A stretch of DNA of 64,000 nt. Origin: Klebsormidium nitens. Taxonomy: Eukaryota; Streptophyta; Klebsormidiophyceae; Klebsormidiales; Klebsormidiaceae. The notes below the pieces were generated by a model, which saw nothing but the letters and a program-made list of their open reading frames with translations, was not told where the DNA came from and did no database searches. A program made the translations under genes and the position numbers. The stretch covers positions 115,697 through 179,696 of the forward strand of contig DF237084.1 in NCBI GenBank assembly GCA_000708835.1, in the 5' to 3' direction. The stretch's first letter is position 1, and every line of letters begins with the position of its first letter. Shown piece after piece: positions 22,361 to 43,602 of the stretch.

Positions 22361-25300
22361 ATGCACCGGATCTTAGCGAGCCGTCGGGAGAGGCAGCTCA
22401 TGCTTTTGGGCGACGCCCCGCGCGGGGCGCCCAGCCTTTGGCCGCCCGAATCCGCCGAAGCGGGTGACGTGGCGGATCTTCAGTTCTCCTCCAAGGACTT
22501 TTTCACGCGGGGTGCTGGGAGCACGAAGGGCGGCGCCACTTTTCTGTCCGAAAAGTGGATCTCTGCGGAGGGGCCTTCCGGCGACTCCAGCCAGGCGGAA
22601 AGGCGGGGGAAGGGTCGCCTTTTTGGACCTCCTGTGTCAGGTCTGCAAGTTCCAACTGGGCTGCATGGGAATAATTCTCAGAACCGGGAAAAGGAATCTG
22701 AGAGATCCAAGTCTGTTCTGCCTCTAGAGGCGGGTTCAGCCGTTGTTGCGCGCGCGCCTCAAGGGGCGGAGATTGTATGGGAGACAGGCAGGAACGAGAA
22801 TGGCCCTTCGTCAGAACTTGTCCAAGGGAAAGATGTGATTGGAAGGAATGTGGACGAGAATTTGCTGGAAGTTGGGCGACAAGAACCGTTGGTCGAGGCA
22901 GAGACTGGTCGCCAAGAAGCGTTGATTGAGCAGGAAGAGAGTTTGGAAGAACAGGCAGAGAGGGCCCTGGCCCAGTTGAAGCGGGACAGCGAGGGGGAGA
23001 TCTTGAGGGATCCCTCTTCTTCTGTTGTCGAGCCTTCCGGTCCAGGTGAGTTCGCCTGAGGAGGAGGTAAAACATTTGAACAGCTGATTTCGCTGCTTCT
23101 GATTGGACGGAGACCAGCAAAAACAACGCAAAGTTTTCAAGACGACTTGACAAGTATGGCCCTGCAACCTTGTTCTATTTCAATGCTCTCTTATCTTTAC
23201 TGTTTTTGGAGGGTTTAGTCAGGGCAAGCTGGATCTAAAGAGGACGCGCCGATGATCTTTCAATAATGAACGAAGAGGCATCAATCCACGAAGCTAGCAG
23301 TATACGGTAGGTCCTCATTTCTGAGGAAACTTCTAGGAGACTTTTGAAATTGATTCAAGTACGATGAAAAGATCTTCAATCCTTCTACCATAGACCTGCC
23401 TGTTTGAAATTGATGCATCGATCTCATCTTATGGTTAATCATTCCTCACCTGACTCTTCAGAGATATTATCTTCACGAAGTCACCACGCATGGGCAGCAA
23501 CGTCAATTCACAAGATTCTCCTGAAACTTTCACGTCTCTCTTTCGAGAATCAGCTTCACCGTTCTTTCCTCGTCCTCATAGGTTCTCCCTCTCTCTGTGG
23601 CTCCCCCGCTCTCTCCCCCCTCCCGTCTTCCACCAGCGACTTCTTCCACAGCCATCCCCTCCCCCGCCCCGACTTCGAGCGCATCCGCGCCGCGCTCGAC
23701 GCCGCGGACGCGCTCTTCAAAACCCCGTCCCCCTCCGGGTCCGCCGCGCTCGCGGCCGCGGCCGCGCTCCGCCAAACTTCCATGTCCCCAAACTCCGAGC
23801 TCTCCTCGCCGCGCTGGAGCGATCTCCCGGTTGTGTCCCTTCCCCCCCGGGTGCGGCGGCTCATCGCGGCCGCGAACCAGCTCATGCACACGCCACGTGG
23901 CAGCGGCGCATTGGACGGAGCCTCGTCCCCGCGGGCGCGCTCGGGGGACTCGCTCGAGGACGATCCAAGCTTGCGCTCGGATGAGGATACGGAACCGGTT
24001 GATATTTCCGGGGGAGTGCTAACCGGTCCAACGCGGTCTTTGCGTAACCTGCGCTTAACCTCCCCAAACGAAGAAAGACAAGGCGGTCCATCACTCCGAC
24101 CCTTGTACAGCAACTCCACCGGAGCAGGGAACGGGGAGCCCTTCTCAACCGGCAATATTGATCCTTTCCCCGACCAGGGGTCAAGCCCCCTTTCGCCACT
24201 CCCGGCCGATTCCCCAATCAGTTCTGCACTTTTCGGATCGAACCCGGTTATTCACAGCGACGCGGAGGACTCCCCGCACCGTCTGCCCGACCCCAACACG
24301 GGGCCCTTCTCGAGCGCCCGGGGCTTTCCACCGGGTCCCGACGAACTTCGGGTGGGGTTCTTTCAAACGGTGGAAACGGTCGATCAGGGTGTCTTTGCGA
24401 GCTTCGACTCAGTGACCGGGGGGCCTTTTCAACCGGGGATGATTCTTTGCGGGCAGGACTGTTCTCCCCGGAACGCTTCACCAACCGGAACGCCGACTAT
24501 GTTCATAAACACAGAAGCGCCTCAGACTAAGCGGTTAGTGATCCCCGACATCCAGTCAAAGTCTCTGGAGATCCCGTACGTTCCCCGGGTGGTCAAGCTT
24601 TCGCTGAAGCGCGCGGCCGCGAGCGCGGCCGCGCCGAAACCTCTGAAACCTCCCCACGCCCCCGGCAGCAGTTTCAAACTGCCCATTCAGTCGCCGTTCA
24701 GACGCACACCGGGGAAGAACTACTGGGACTTCAAGCACGTCGGGGGGGGAGCTCTGCGCCCGATCGCGACTGCGAAGGTACCCCCCGGTACGTACCAACC
24801 GGGCGAGGGGCAGCAGAACCCCAGCCCGCCGAGCTCGGGGACGGGGGGATCCCCCGACAGCGCGGCGTTTCCCCCGGCCAGTCCCCCGGAGGACGACTGG
24901 TTCGACTTGGACCTGTTTCAGGAGCAGCGGGCGCTGCCGAGGATCCGGACGAGACGCCGAACGAGCGGATCGGATCAGGTGAACAGCAAAAGAACGAAGG
25001 CGCCTTGCCCCTGCTTTGTTTGACCTTACCGGATCAAGATTTTCAAACCTATCTTATTACCTCTGGATTTCGAAAGTGAGTTGGCTTTGAGCAGAGCGTT
25101 GTGAGTGGATCAGGTGAGGACAAATCGTTTTTCTCCTTGCTTCTATTCTGATTAGGACGTACGTTTAAGCGAAGTGTTCGAGTTTCGTGGTGAGAAGGAC
25201 GTGGTTTCAGATCCTTGGCTCGTTATACTTTGCCACGGGTTCTGATTTAAACGGTTGATGCGAAGGGAAGTCGCTCGATTGGTAAGCCTGGCGTGTCCCC

Positions 25301-26979
25301 CGATCGAACGGCTAACGTAAGAACAAGTGGCTGCCGGTCGGTCCTGAAGTCATCCCGCGCCAAATCCCTCGGGCATCGCGCTCTGCTAGAACAGAAGTTG
25401 TATCTGTCAGATCCATTTCGCCGTTGGTTTCTTTCCTCCAAACAGGGACGCAATCGGAGGATGCCGGACTTCGGTAGGAAACGCTTTTTCAAATGTAGTT
25501 TCAGCGTAGTTTTCGGCCAGGCCCTTCTGCCTTACAGCTCACTGGCAAAGCTTTTCGCTAGAGACGTCTTCAAGAATCGATTGACATTGTCGACTTTTGC
25601 TACCTCTCCTGCTCCAATTCGTTCCTCCTTCCATCGGCTCTGAGTTCAAGTATCGTATTTGAGGTTACTCTTTAAACGGCGCTTTTCAAACATTTGAGGG
25701 CCAACTCATACGCTGGTTTTCATCAGATCAACAGATTAGTCCTACATGTACTCAAGCACAGCTTCGAAGTAGATTCAAATCATCTCCTTACTCAGTGCAA
25801 TTCTGCTCTTCTGATCCAGTTGCTGATCATCATCTTTTCTCGGCCTGCCTTCCCCTGGCCTCCTTTCCCCTCGTCTTTCCAAACCCTTTCCTGCCTTTCT
25901 GCCCCCAGAATTCCAAACGAAAAACACATCACAAATTTCGTCTTGACGCAGGCCGTCACCCGTAGCTTTGGCAACCTCTACGAGGTCCGTAACGCCGTCC
26001 GCGCAGCTCCTTCGGCGACCATTTCCCGCGGGATCGGCCGTTACGGGTCGCCCCGCACGGCCCTGCAGCGAAGAATCACAACGCGCAGTCTCGCCGACTG
26101 GTCTGACTTCCTAGAGGCCAGGGAGAACGCGCTCCGGCTCGCGCACGGCGCGCTCAAGCGGCCGCCCGCGGGCGCTCGCGCGCCGGGCGCGCCTGAGAAG
26201 AACCTTGAAAACGCGCCGAGCGCGCAGGCCGCGCGCGCACCTTTTCAGGAAGCCGTACACGAGACGGAGAGTGGGAAGTGGATGGAGACTGGAATCCTTG
26301 GTGGCGGCGACATGGCATCCCCCCAGGAAGGACACGTCAGCAAACCGGTGCAGGCAGGGGGCCCGAATTTTCTCGCGACCCTAGAGGGGAACGGGGGAAG
26401 GGAAGCAGGGTTTGAGGGTTTGGGCGCGGCCGCGGCAACGGGCACCATCTCCGCTCAAGAGAGCCCGGTGAACGGAATTGGAGGAACGGAGCGGAAGCGG
26501 AAGGGGTCGGCGTGGGCTTGTTGTTTTGGGAAGAATTTGGCGACCACTTCACTGGAGGTAAGCGAGTCTGGTCGCCCTGGAAAGCCGCGGTGAACACTGA
26601 CTTACGTTTCGGCTGCTATGCCACGTCCTTCAAGATTTTATCGACCGTGCCTTTACGTGCTAGCGTCACTTAGAAGATTAAGGAATCTCCATCGCCATCG
26701 ATGTTCACAGATGTGTCCGTCCCCTGTTTCCGTGATTGCTTGAATCTTATATATTGCTCGTACTGCGACTTGCTTCCGGTTACTAAGGAAGGTCATCAGT
26801 TCCCAGGTAACATCTGTCTTGGTCTTTTCGAGTGTGATTTTCACCAAGCAAAGCAGATAATCCTCTCGCGGGTCCCTGCTATATCGGAAAAAGCGCTTCA
26901 GTTTCTCCCGTGACTCAACGACTGTTTCCGTTTGCAGTTGAAACCGCATGAGGAAAGCAAAGCGGATGGTACTATCTAA
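22361..26979 (+). CDS. Large low-complexity orphan protein, four exons
   Basis: The model is 22361-23045, 23582-24978, 25952-26557 and 26938-26979, all in phase, giving about 909 residues. The ATG at 22361 begins MHRILASRRERQLMLLG. Exon 2 is rich in Ser, Pro, Gly and Ala, with one ordered-looking segment (FERIRAALDAADALF) and a second (RVRRLIAAANQLM). Exon 3 has AVTRSFGNLYEVRNAVRAA and DWSDFLEARENALRLAHGAL, and ends near WACCFGKN. The last exon adds 13 residues. If the donor at 24979 is not used, translation continues 15 codons to a stop at 25023, giving a 708-residue product. Exon 3 has no ATG of its own, which is why I join the parts; they could still be two genes. No family is recognised. 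Confidence 0.5.
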
Positions 26980-28229
26980 GCGCTCGAGGCCGCCGGGAGT
27001 AAGCAAAAAGTAGCAGCGGAAGAATGAAGAATAGACTCATACGTTTCAACCAGACGTTGATTCAATGGACAGATCCTACAGCAACCAAAACAGCCGCTTC
27101 CATGTAACGAGTCACTTCCATTGCATAGAAAAGCTTCCGTATAAACAGGCCCATTATAGAAACAATCCAAAGAATACTGGCATCTCTAGATTGTTTTGAC
27201 TGCCATTTGTTTTGAGGTACAGGATGCTCGAGTAAAAATCATCACGCGCCCCGCACCCGCGCCCACCTTAACCAGCCTAAGCATCCAGCTAACCCCTCCC
27301 CTTCTCCGGGTGCTTATCTGTGTGTTATCTTAATCGAGAGTTACCTAGAGTAACCAAAAGGATTCTGAATCTTACCAGATGGTCTCTCATCTTTTCCGCA
27401 AATTCCCAAATAGCCCATAGGCTCTTGGTCGAATTATGGAGCCACGCAGATCACCTTTGGTCTCAGAAGCGTAGAAAAAGCATAAACTTTTGGTTGGATA
27501 CGAAAGAGCCTATACCAAATGTCTTCGTGCCACGTGTCCATCGCTTCGCGAGCCAGGCGTTGGCCGCACTCGATTACACAGACAATCCCAAAGCTAGGCG
27601 TGAAAGACCGTCGGTCTTCGCTTTGAGACATGAGTTTTGGCCATCCAATGAATAGTACAGCGGAATAGAAAGAGAGTGAACCTTATCAGTGGCTGATTAG
27701 CTCAACAATCGAGCATATCAGTATGAGCGGCAGCAACCGTTGGAATCAGCGAGTCTTATGTTGCATGCCTGAGTGGTTCTAACTTGAACGTCTACCAACG
27801 GCAATTGTACGGCCCACATGCGCATACTGCGCTTATAAAGTACCTGATGTCAAAGTCACCTTGTGCCGGTCTTTCTGGATCCGTTAGGAGCTCGTAGTAT
27901 GCAAAATAGTCTCCTACCTATTGAATAGAGGCTTCAGATTCGCTATCGGCCATTGCTTCGAAAAATGCTCGTCTCTTTCTTCAATGCACTAGCAAAGCCC
28001 GCAAAGTCTTGACGTATCCGCGTAACAAATCACGTCAGCGCTCCTGAGACATTCGCTCCCTCCCAACTAGTCCAAAAGACTGCGCCCCAAATATCTTACG
28101 AGCCAATCCGCTCCCTCAGGAACTATCTCTCCACTCCCTCAAAAAGTATCTCCTCAAAACCCAACCAACCATCTGTCCCCGGGCTCAGCCGACTATAGCT
28201 TATGCGGACCCGTAGGGTCCGACTATAGC
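26980..28229. other. Convergent intergenic region with MITE relic
   Basis: This lies between the orphan gene (+) and the dirigent-like gene (-). It contains a degenerate MITE near 27222-27343 and a 65-codon ATG frame on the minus strand (27631-27434) of unknown nature. A 17-bp direct repeat, CCGACTATAGCTTAYGC, flanks the dirigent-like stop codon at about 28190-28235. Confidence 0.4.
27222..27343. mobile_element. Degenerate MITE related to the copies at 435 and 6888
   Basis: It shares the C-rich core (ATCACGCGCCCCGCACCC, then CCACCTTAACC and CTCCGGGTGCT) with the other two elements. The right end reads TCGAGAGTTACC, matching the inverse of the TAACTCTCG terminus at 6888. The left end is decayed and no target duplication is visible. 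Confidence 0.6.
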
Positions 28230-31200
28230 TTACGCAGAGCCGTATGGCAGGACGATGGTCGCCTGGTAGGTTCCTCCGGTCGCGTCGTGGAACTCGCGGA
28301 CCTGCCCGGTTGCTCCGAAATACTCGCCGTAGCCCCCGGTGATTGCGGCCAGCTCGGTCAGGCTGACGTCACCCTCGAACTCCTCCGCGAAGCCGACGGC
28401 CGTGAGAAGGTTGTCGCCCTCGAACTTGTAGATGATGTTGCACCCGTACACGGCCTGGAGAGGAGAAGTGGCTAGTCGATTGATCGCTCATGAACGCGTA
28501 TAGAGCAGGTCTGCGCTTGAATCTGAGAGTCAGGATACTGTTGTGAATCAGTTTCGTACCATTTGCACTTGAACGTCGACGTCTTCACGCTTTTGTTTGT
28601 GATTTGTGAGGTCGTGTGGGTTGGTTTCAATTCTTGTGCGCCCAGGAAAGGCGGGGCCTGTTCCGGGGCAGGCGCAGGGGCATGACGTCAGCAAGAGGGG
28701 AAAATGACGGCAGTAGGAGAAGGAGCAACAGGAGTGAACCCCACATTCAGAGCCGTTATTCAGACCGTCGCAAAAAACGTTCACCCCGCTCCGTCCACGT
28801 TTCATTTCAGCTGCGAATGTAAATATTTTGTGTACCCAAAACCGACTGCCAGCCAAACCACTTGTCTCCAGAGCTCTCAACAAGATTTCCGGTTCGGGCA
28901 TGAAAATATATCAAAACCGGTGACGATCAAGAACATCTGGGGCACAGAGCACGCAATATATCCACGCTTCCCACTGTTGCCGAAGGAACGCGTTTCCTGG
29001 GAGGGCTTAGCAGAGGCGCCAGCGCCAAAAGTTCGCTGGATCCTTGCTCGAGTATCTTAAACTCTGAAGAAGAAACCGAAGACCCCAATTGGGGGCACAG
29101 AAAATCTCTCACACAAACACGCAGCAACCATTGGGGTCCAAAGTTGCTGCGGCGGACTACATTCTTTCCTGGAACCCTTTTCCGTTAAAAGGGCCGAAGA
29201 TTCGAGTAGGCCGGGCGCACGGCAATCTTTCAGAGACCCGCAACAACCAACGGGGTTGAAAAGAGCGGGCTGAGGATCCTTTCCAGCAGATACGTACTCA
29301 TGTTCGTGAAATCAACACCTCTGCAGGTGTGCTTCGCAGTTGGGCCGTTCCTGCCCTCGGAATCAAATGGGAACCCTTTTCCGTTAGGGTCCTTACCGAT
29401 TCGCTGATGACCTCCGGGTCGGCGGAGGGGACTGACGTCAGCGAGCACCAACCGACAAGGGTCCCGATCTTCTTGGCGGTCGGGTCCGTGGACGGCTTGT
29501 CCAGCAGATCATCGTTGAAGTTGTCGATGTCACCCGGGGTGCCGAAAATCTGAGGGCGAAAAACGGGTTAGAGATCAGTGGTTTCAGAGATGCAGGGGGC
29601 AATTACCGTCAACCAAGCGGGGTTAGACCGCGGTTAAGAGTGGTTGAAGTTGTCGATGTCACCCGGGGTGCCGAAAATGAGACTCACAAGAGAGAGCGGT
29701 AAATGGGTCAAAGGTTAGGGCCGGGAAGAGGCAGGGGGAAAGAAGTGTCAATGAAGCGGGTTAGTTCCGCGGTTAGAAGCCCTTCTGCCAGGCGAAGCTG
29801 GTAAAAAGCTAATCAGTTGTTTAGACCGGATTCGGGTGAGAGCGAAAGCTCCCTATGAGAGGGCCAGAATATAACCGGGAAGAGAACAGGGGCCAAAGAC
29901 CAAGGGTGAGAAAGAAAGACTCGGCGGGTCGTCTCAAAGAGATCTGCTGATGCGAGAGACACTATCAGCTTAGGGGCTGACGACAGCCCGTTTCTCGACA
30001 CATCTTACGTCGGTTTCGTCGGTCTGCTACACTTCAAAATGAAGCCGTCTTACTCGTGCTCTCTTGTAAACAAAAAGGCTTGAAAGCGCCAGAATTACAA
30101 CGGCTTTCGAGCCCACTACGATCGACGGATGGCCCGGAATCCAGGCGCGAAGGGAAACTTCTCTGCTTGTTCTGGCTCTACTTATCCAGAAGAATCGTCG
30201 ACATGGGCTTCTTGGGGTCATTAGCACATGATTGCTTTCATAAAAGTCGAAACTGTGGGAACAGCAAACTAAAAAGCAAAAGGCGAATCTCCCAAACAAG
30301 AAAGCAGGGACACTCACGGGGTTGAGAGGGGGCTGGAATACGAAGAAGGGCTCCGGCGTGTGGCGTGCGCTGGGGATCTTGGAGTTCTTGGAGTAGAACA
30401 CGGTGCTGATGATCTTGGGGCCCATGCTGGGGGCTGCAGAAAGACAGAAACAGAGGGTTAGGCCGCGCAAAAACTTTGTTCCACAAACTTTGCTTCATAT
30501 AAACAACGGATTTTACTTGTTAGGATTAAGACCGTGGAACTTCAAAGTGGCTCTGCATCTGGATTTCGGATGGTGTGCACGATTGAGGATCTCGGACGGC
30601 TTAGAGTAGGCCTCTGAGTCACGCCACCCTCGTACCGCAGTCCTATAAGCGCGCTGACCTCTGTTTCGGTGCCCACTTCAGAAGACTTTTGGGAATCACA
30701 GTCGGAAGAAAAGGTGAGTGAGCTGCAGACTGCGGCAACATTTTCACCAGGACCCACTTCGAATCGTCCGTACATGACTAGTAGAGAAACTCTCAGATGT
30801 AACTTCTGGCAGTCAACGAGCGGATGCAAACCGTGCAATTTGAGCGGATTTGAAGGGAAGCGACTCACCAGGGATGTAGGCAGCCCCGGCAACCTCGTCA
30901 GACGTCCCGGTTGTGACGCACGAGACGTCACCACTGCCAGAGCATGACGTGGCGGGGGAGGGGCAGCAGAAGAGCGTCTGCACGAGAAGAACGAAGAGGG
31001 GCGGTTTAGACGCTTCTCAAATCATTTTGTGTGTTCTGATTGTGTTGAATGCTGCTTTTGTCTTTTAGTTTTATTCTTTGAAGCGGGTGAATGGCAATGA
31101 CTCGTAGATCGTAAATCCTAGAACCAAGATTTTTAGGCATTGGGTGCCTGACGCAAGGTGGGGAAAATCTCAATCAGGGCACAGCAATGGTTCATTCTTG

Positions 31201-32103
31201 AGTTCTATGCTGGAAACGAGCATGGGCGCAAAATGAAAACAGCTGATGCACATTATGACGAGCTACTTTGGTCATTGATTGCATCATTGCTGTGGTGATG
31301 AGTAGAAACCGGCGCTGCAGTATGATGGAACCACACGACCCGCTAAAAGAGGACTAGTGGCGCCTGAAGATCTGAGAACTGCCACCATATATCTTCCTCT
31401 TAAACTCCACCTTTGAAAACTGAAACGAGTTCAAGGGCTCTAAGTAAAAACCAACAGCAAGCTTGCCATTCCACACATAGTCATGAGAAAGCGAGCAGAC
31501 GGTACTTCAGCAAGAGAATAGCTTCATTAGTCCGACTAGTAATATACTGATTCTGGTCAGCCACATCGTGCAAGTGAAGTGAAGCAATGGCATTTCGAAA
31601 AAAAATCAACACAGGAAGACCAGCATTCTCCTTTGAAAGTATTCTCTCAAGCAACACTGCCTCTTGATGAAAGAAGCCAGGGCTCGAGACTACATCAAAG
31701 TTCAGACTTGCCAGTGTGAAAGCAGACAGAAAAGGGGGTGACAACAAGAACTGTGTTACCAGGGAGGAGCCTTGAAAGGAGCTCATCCCAACACCGCCTG
31801 ACAAGCAAAGACTGCGGACCAATGATCTGGCAAGTGCAATCTGATGCCCCTACACATAATTGACAGTTGACTCCCTCGCCACTAACTGGGTCTAGCTTAA
31901 ATCGCGAGAGCTCAACAAGTAACTGAATACTAAAGAGCAACGCAGGAGACAGGAAGATCAACCGGGCATCTCACTTGGGCTCCACTGGCAGGGCTGGTGT
32001 AGCAACCAGTGAACCCGGTAGGGCACCCCGGGCCCTGAGCAGCAACTAGGGCGAGAAGAGAGGCCGCCAGAACGGCGGCCAGAACGAGCGCAGAAGGCAC
32101 CAT
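28230..32103 (-). CDS. Secreted dirigent / AOC-barrel-like protein, five exons
   Basis: The exons (minus) are 32103-31975, 30977-30869, 30433-30318, 29549-29397 and 28454-28230, phase-consistent, giving 243 residues. Exon 1 is a signal peptide (MVPSALVLAAVLAASLLALV) followed by a Cys-containing linker (GCPTGFTGCY). Exon 2 adds more Cys (LFCCPSP, SCSGSGDVSC). The barrel follows: TVFYSKNSKIPSARHTPE, GTPGDIDNFNDDLL, DPTAKKIGTLVGWCSLTS, then CNIIYKFEGDNLLTAVGF and LAAITGGYGEYFGATGQVR. This order is that of dirigent and allene-oxide-cyclase-barrel proteins, which act outside the cell or on small hydrophobic intermediates; the ligand cannot be inferred. It is a relative of the gene at 60428-63578. 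The exon 4 acceptor edge is duplicated in the intron upstream. Confidence 0.8.
29643..29678 (-). repeat. Perfect copy of the exon 4 5' edge in its upstream intron
   Basis: Thirty-six bases are identical to 29514-29549, the first 36 coding bases of exon 4 of the dirigent-like gene. The copy lies 129 bp upstream in transcript orientation. The CAG acceptor of the real exon is replaced by CTC in the copy. Surrounding intron sequence (GGTTAG and CCGCGGTTA blocks) is also repeated, so the unit is longer than the exon piece. Confidence 0.85.
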
Positions 32104-32930
32104 TTTTCGACACTGCTGTTGCGCTGGAGTTCTGGTTTGGCAATCTGGTTGGCAGGGCGTCCGTTGGGTTTGCTTAATGTAGTGGCTCCGAAGTGGAATG
32201 GGAAGTTTCCGAGACCAGCTTGGTTGATGAATGTAGAGCACTCGTGCAGGCACAGCATACAAAGATGAATAGCAAATACCGTAAGTGGTGGCAGGCAAGT
32301 TTATGCAGACTGAATGGAATCCAGAATATGGCCCGTGCGAACAGCGAACGCCCTGTGCAGCAAAAGCTAGAGTCCACGGCAGATCGAGATTTAATAGCAT
32401 ATGCTTGAACTGCGCGTGTTTGTTGTAGACTCGGAGCACCGTATCGGAAAACGAAAGTCGGAGAATCGAGACGGCGCGGCCAGTAACTTGAAGCATTCGC
32501 TTCAATGCTCTGGGCAAGGGTCGCCGTCGTGACTCTTGTCCCAGTGATTCAAGTGTTGCTAGCTCCGGTTCTAGGAAATCAATTTGCATTCATAACCTGC
32601 CCGTATAACCTGCAGCCCGCTCCCATAACGCGGCAACCCTATGGATTGGTTACCGTACCTGTTCGTGAATTCCAACCTCTGAAGGCGCCCGGTACCGGTA
32701 TCTATCTAAAATCTTATTGTCCATCTTAATTCGTGCAATTCACGACGTAGAGAGTCGAGACCGCAAGCTTGAGGAAGGAGCGGCCGGGGGCTCGGGGACC
32801 CTCCCCCGATTTTAGGGGTAAAAGAGAGGGCGGTGGCTCACGCCGGCTAGAAAGTCCTCTAAATGTCCTCGAACGAAATTCGAAATACCTACGGCGTGCC
32901 CGGCCCTGCCGTAGCAAGTAGATTCTTGGG

Positions 32931-33082
32931 ACTGTGGTCTCCTAAATTTCAATCCTGTACAGTGTATACGTTGATGGCCATTACCGGTAAGCATTTAGGG
33001 CTGATGACTGTGGTCTCCTAAATTTCAATCCTGTACAGTGTATACGTTGATGGCCGTTACCGGTAAGCATTTAGGGCTGATG
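32931..33082. repeat. 76-bp near-perfect tandem duplication
   Basis: Two adjacent 76-bp copies start at 32931 and 33007 with ACTGTGGTCTCC. They differ at one visible position (GGCCATTACC against GGCCGTTACC). Such identity points to a recent duplication. Each copy has GTGTATAC and the palindrome ACCGGT. Confidence 0.92.
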
Positions 33083-33289
33083 ACTATAAGAGAAGTATCC
33101 ATGACTCGCGAGTCGCAAGACTGAGCTCAGTGATGAGCACACCGTACTGGGCTTGTGCGTGTGCACACTACCAGTAAATAGGTATTCTGATCCGACCAAT
33201 AAACGATTCCGGCGCGCGACCCGAGCCGCCGAGAGAGCGGGCGGCACGTGTCACTCGTCGGACCGTACGCTTTTCAATTTCAAAGCAGG

Positions 33290-33350
33290 TGGGCGGCCGC
33301 CCGGCGCCGCCCCGAGCTTGGGGCGGCGCGGCCGGCGGGCGCACGCCGCA
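33290..33350. repeat. GC-rich inverted repeat
   Basis: The core reads GGCGCCGCCCC, a six-base loop GAGCTT, then GGGGCGGCGC. It lies inside about 60 bases of almost pure G and C bounded by GCGGCCGC and CGCCGCACGCG. It could form a very stable hairpin. No gene association is visible. Confidence 0.75.
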
Positions 33351-34262
33351 CGCGGTACCTACTACGTCCGTGCATCCGTGTATGATACCGTATCAGATAC
33401 GCCGACGAATCGAACGATGCATACATACATATGATCACCAGCATGTGACTGGCCGAGGCTGGGAGGGTAGCCTAGTACGGGACGCCGTAGGAACGCCGTA
33501 GCTGTTGTTCTCGAAACTTCACTGCTCTACGTTCCACTCCTCCAGGACGAGCAATATCCAGCGAGGGTCACAGAGAATATATAGAGAGTATATTAGTAGA
33601 GTACAGCTATATAGTTTGTGTCTGTCGTAGCTTGTTAGATGCTCGCTTGGACAAGTGGCAGGCTCGTTGCACGTAAGCTGAGTTGTCGTGTGGCTTCTTA
33701 TGAGAGCCTGGTGCATTTGAGATTTGATTCAAAGAGTTAGGCCCGTGAGCAAATTCCGATTAGGGATGTTGAAAGGCGACGCCTCCAAATCTTGCACATG
33801 TGGCCATACGGGGACAAGAAAGCAGCGAGAAGCGGCCCCCTTCCATACTCAGTGCTCTTCCAGCAGCAGCCCAAAGGGCCCCTTCCGAGCGCTCAGTCAA
33901 GAGCTGAAGAACTACTTACTTTACTTGTGTACTGCAAGACCACTGAAGCATCAACAACTGGCAGCGCAGCTGATTAAGCTGGAGCAATCACAGTTGACAG
34001 CTTAGTTAGTTAAGCAACCACTCAGTATGTGCTGATCTGGCCCCTTCCCTGAAATTTGGAGAGATAATTAGTGTTTCTTCCTAGGCTCAAGTGAGGGGCG
34101 GTTCTTTGAGACCTCTCTTCTAACTGCCCTCCGATCCCGCTTGGATATAGGGGGGTCGATGTCTATTTCCCAAGCTACCACTCGTAAACTAAGTCAATCC
34201 TTTTTGCTTTGGCTGTCGACGTCCGCAGTCCGTCATTTTCCGTCACATTCCATCGGAATCCG

Positions 34263-43602
<9,340 letters not shown>

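Larger units (their letters stand above)
32104..34262. other. Intergenic region with tandem repeat and GC-rich hairpin
   Basis: This lies between the 5' end of the dirigent-like gene (-) and the 3' end of the EML gene (-). It includes the 76-bp tandem duplication at 32931-33082 and a strongly GC-rich palindromic block at about 33290-33350. No gene is supported. The first few hundred bases should hold the dirigent-like promoter. Confidence 0.45.

Noticed and set aside
23556-24155. Several overlapping frames on both strands of the orphan gene
   Set aside because: GC-rich, low-complexity sequence leaves all frames open; only the frame that splices in phase with exon 1 was kept.
25694-25951. 5' extension of the frame containing exon 3 of the orphan gene
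   Set aside because: There is no ATG in the extension, it reads like intron sequence, and a strong CGCAG acceptor precedes 25952.
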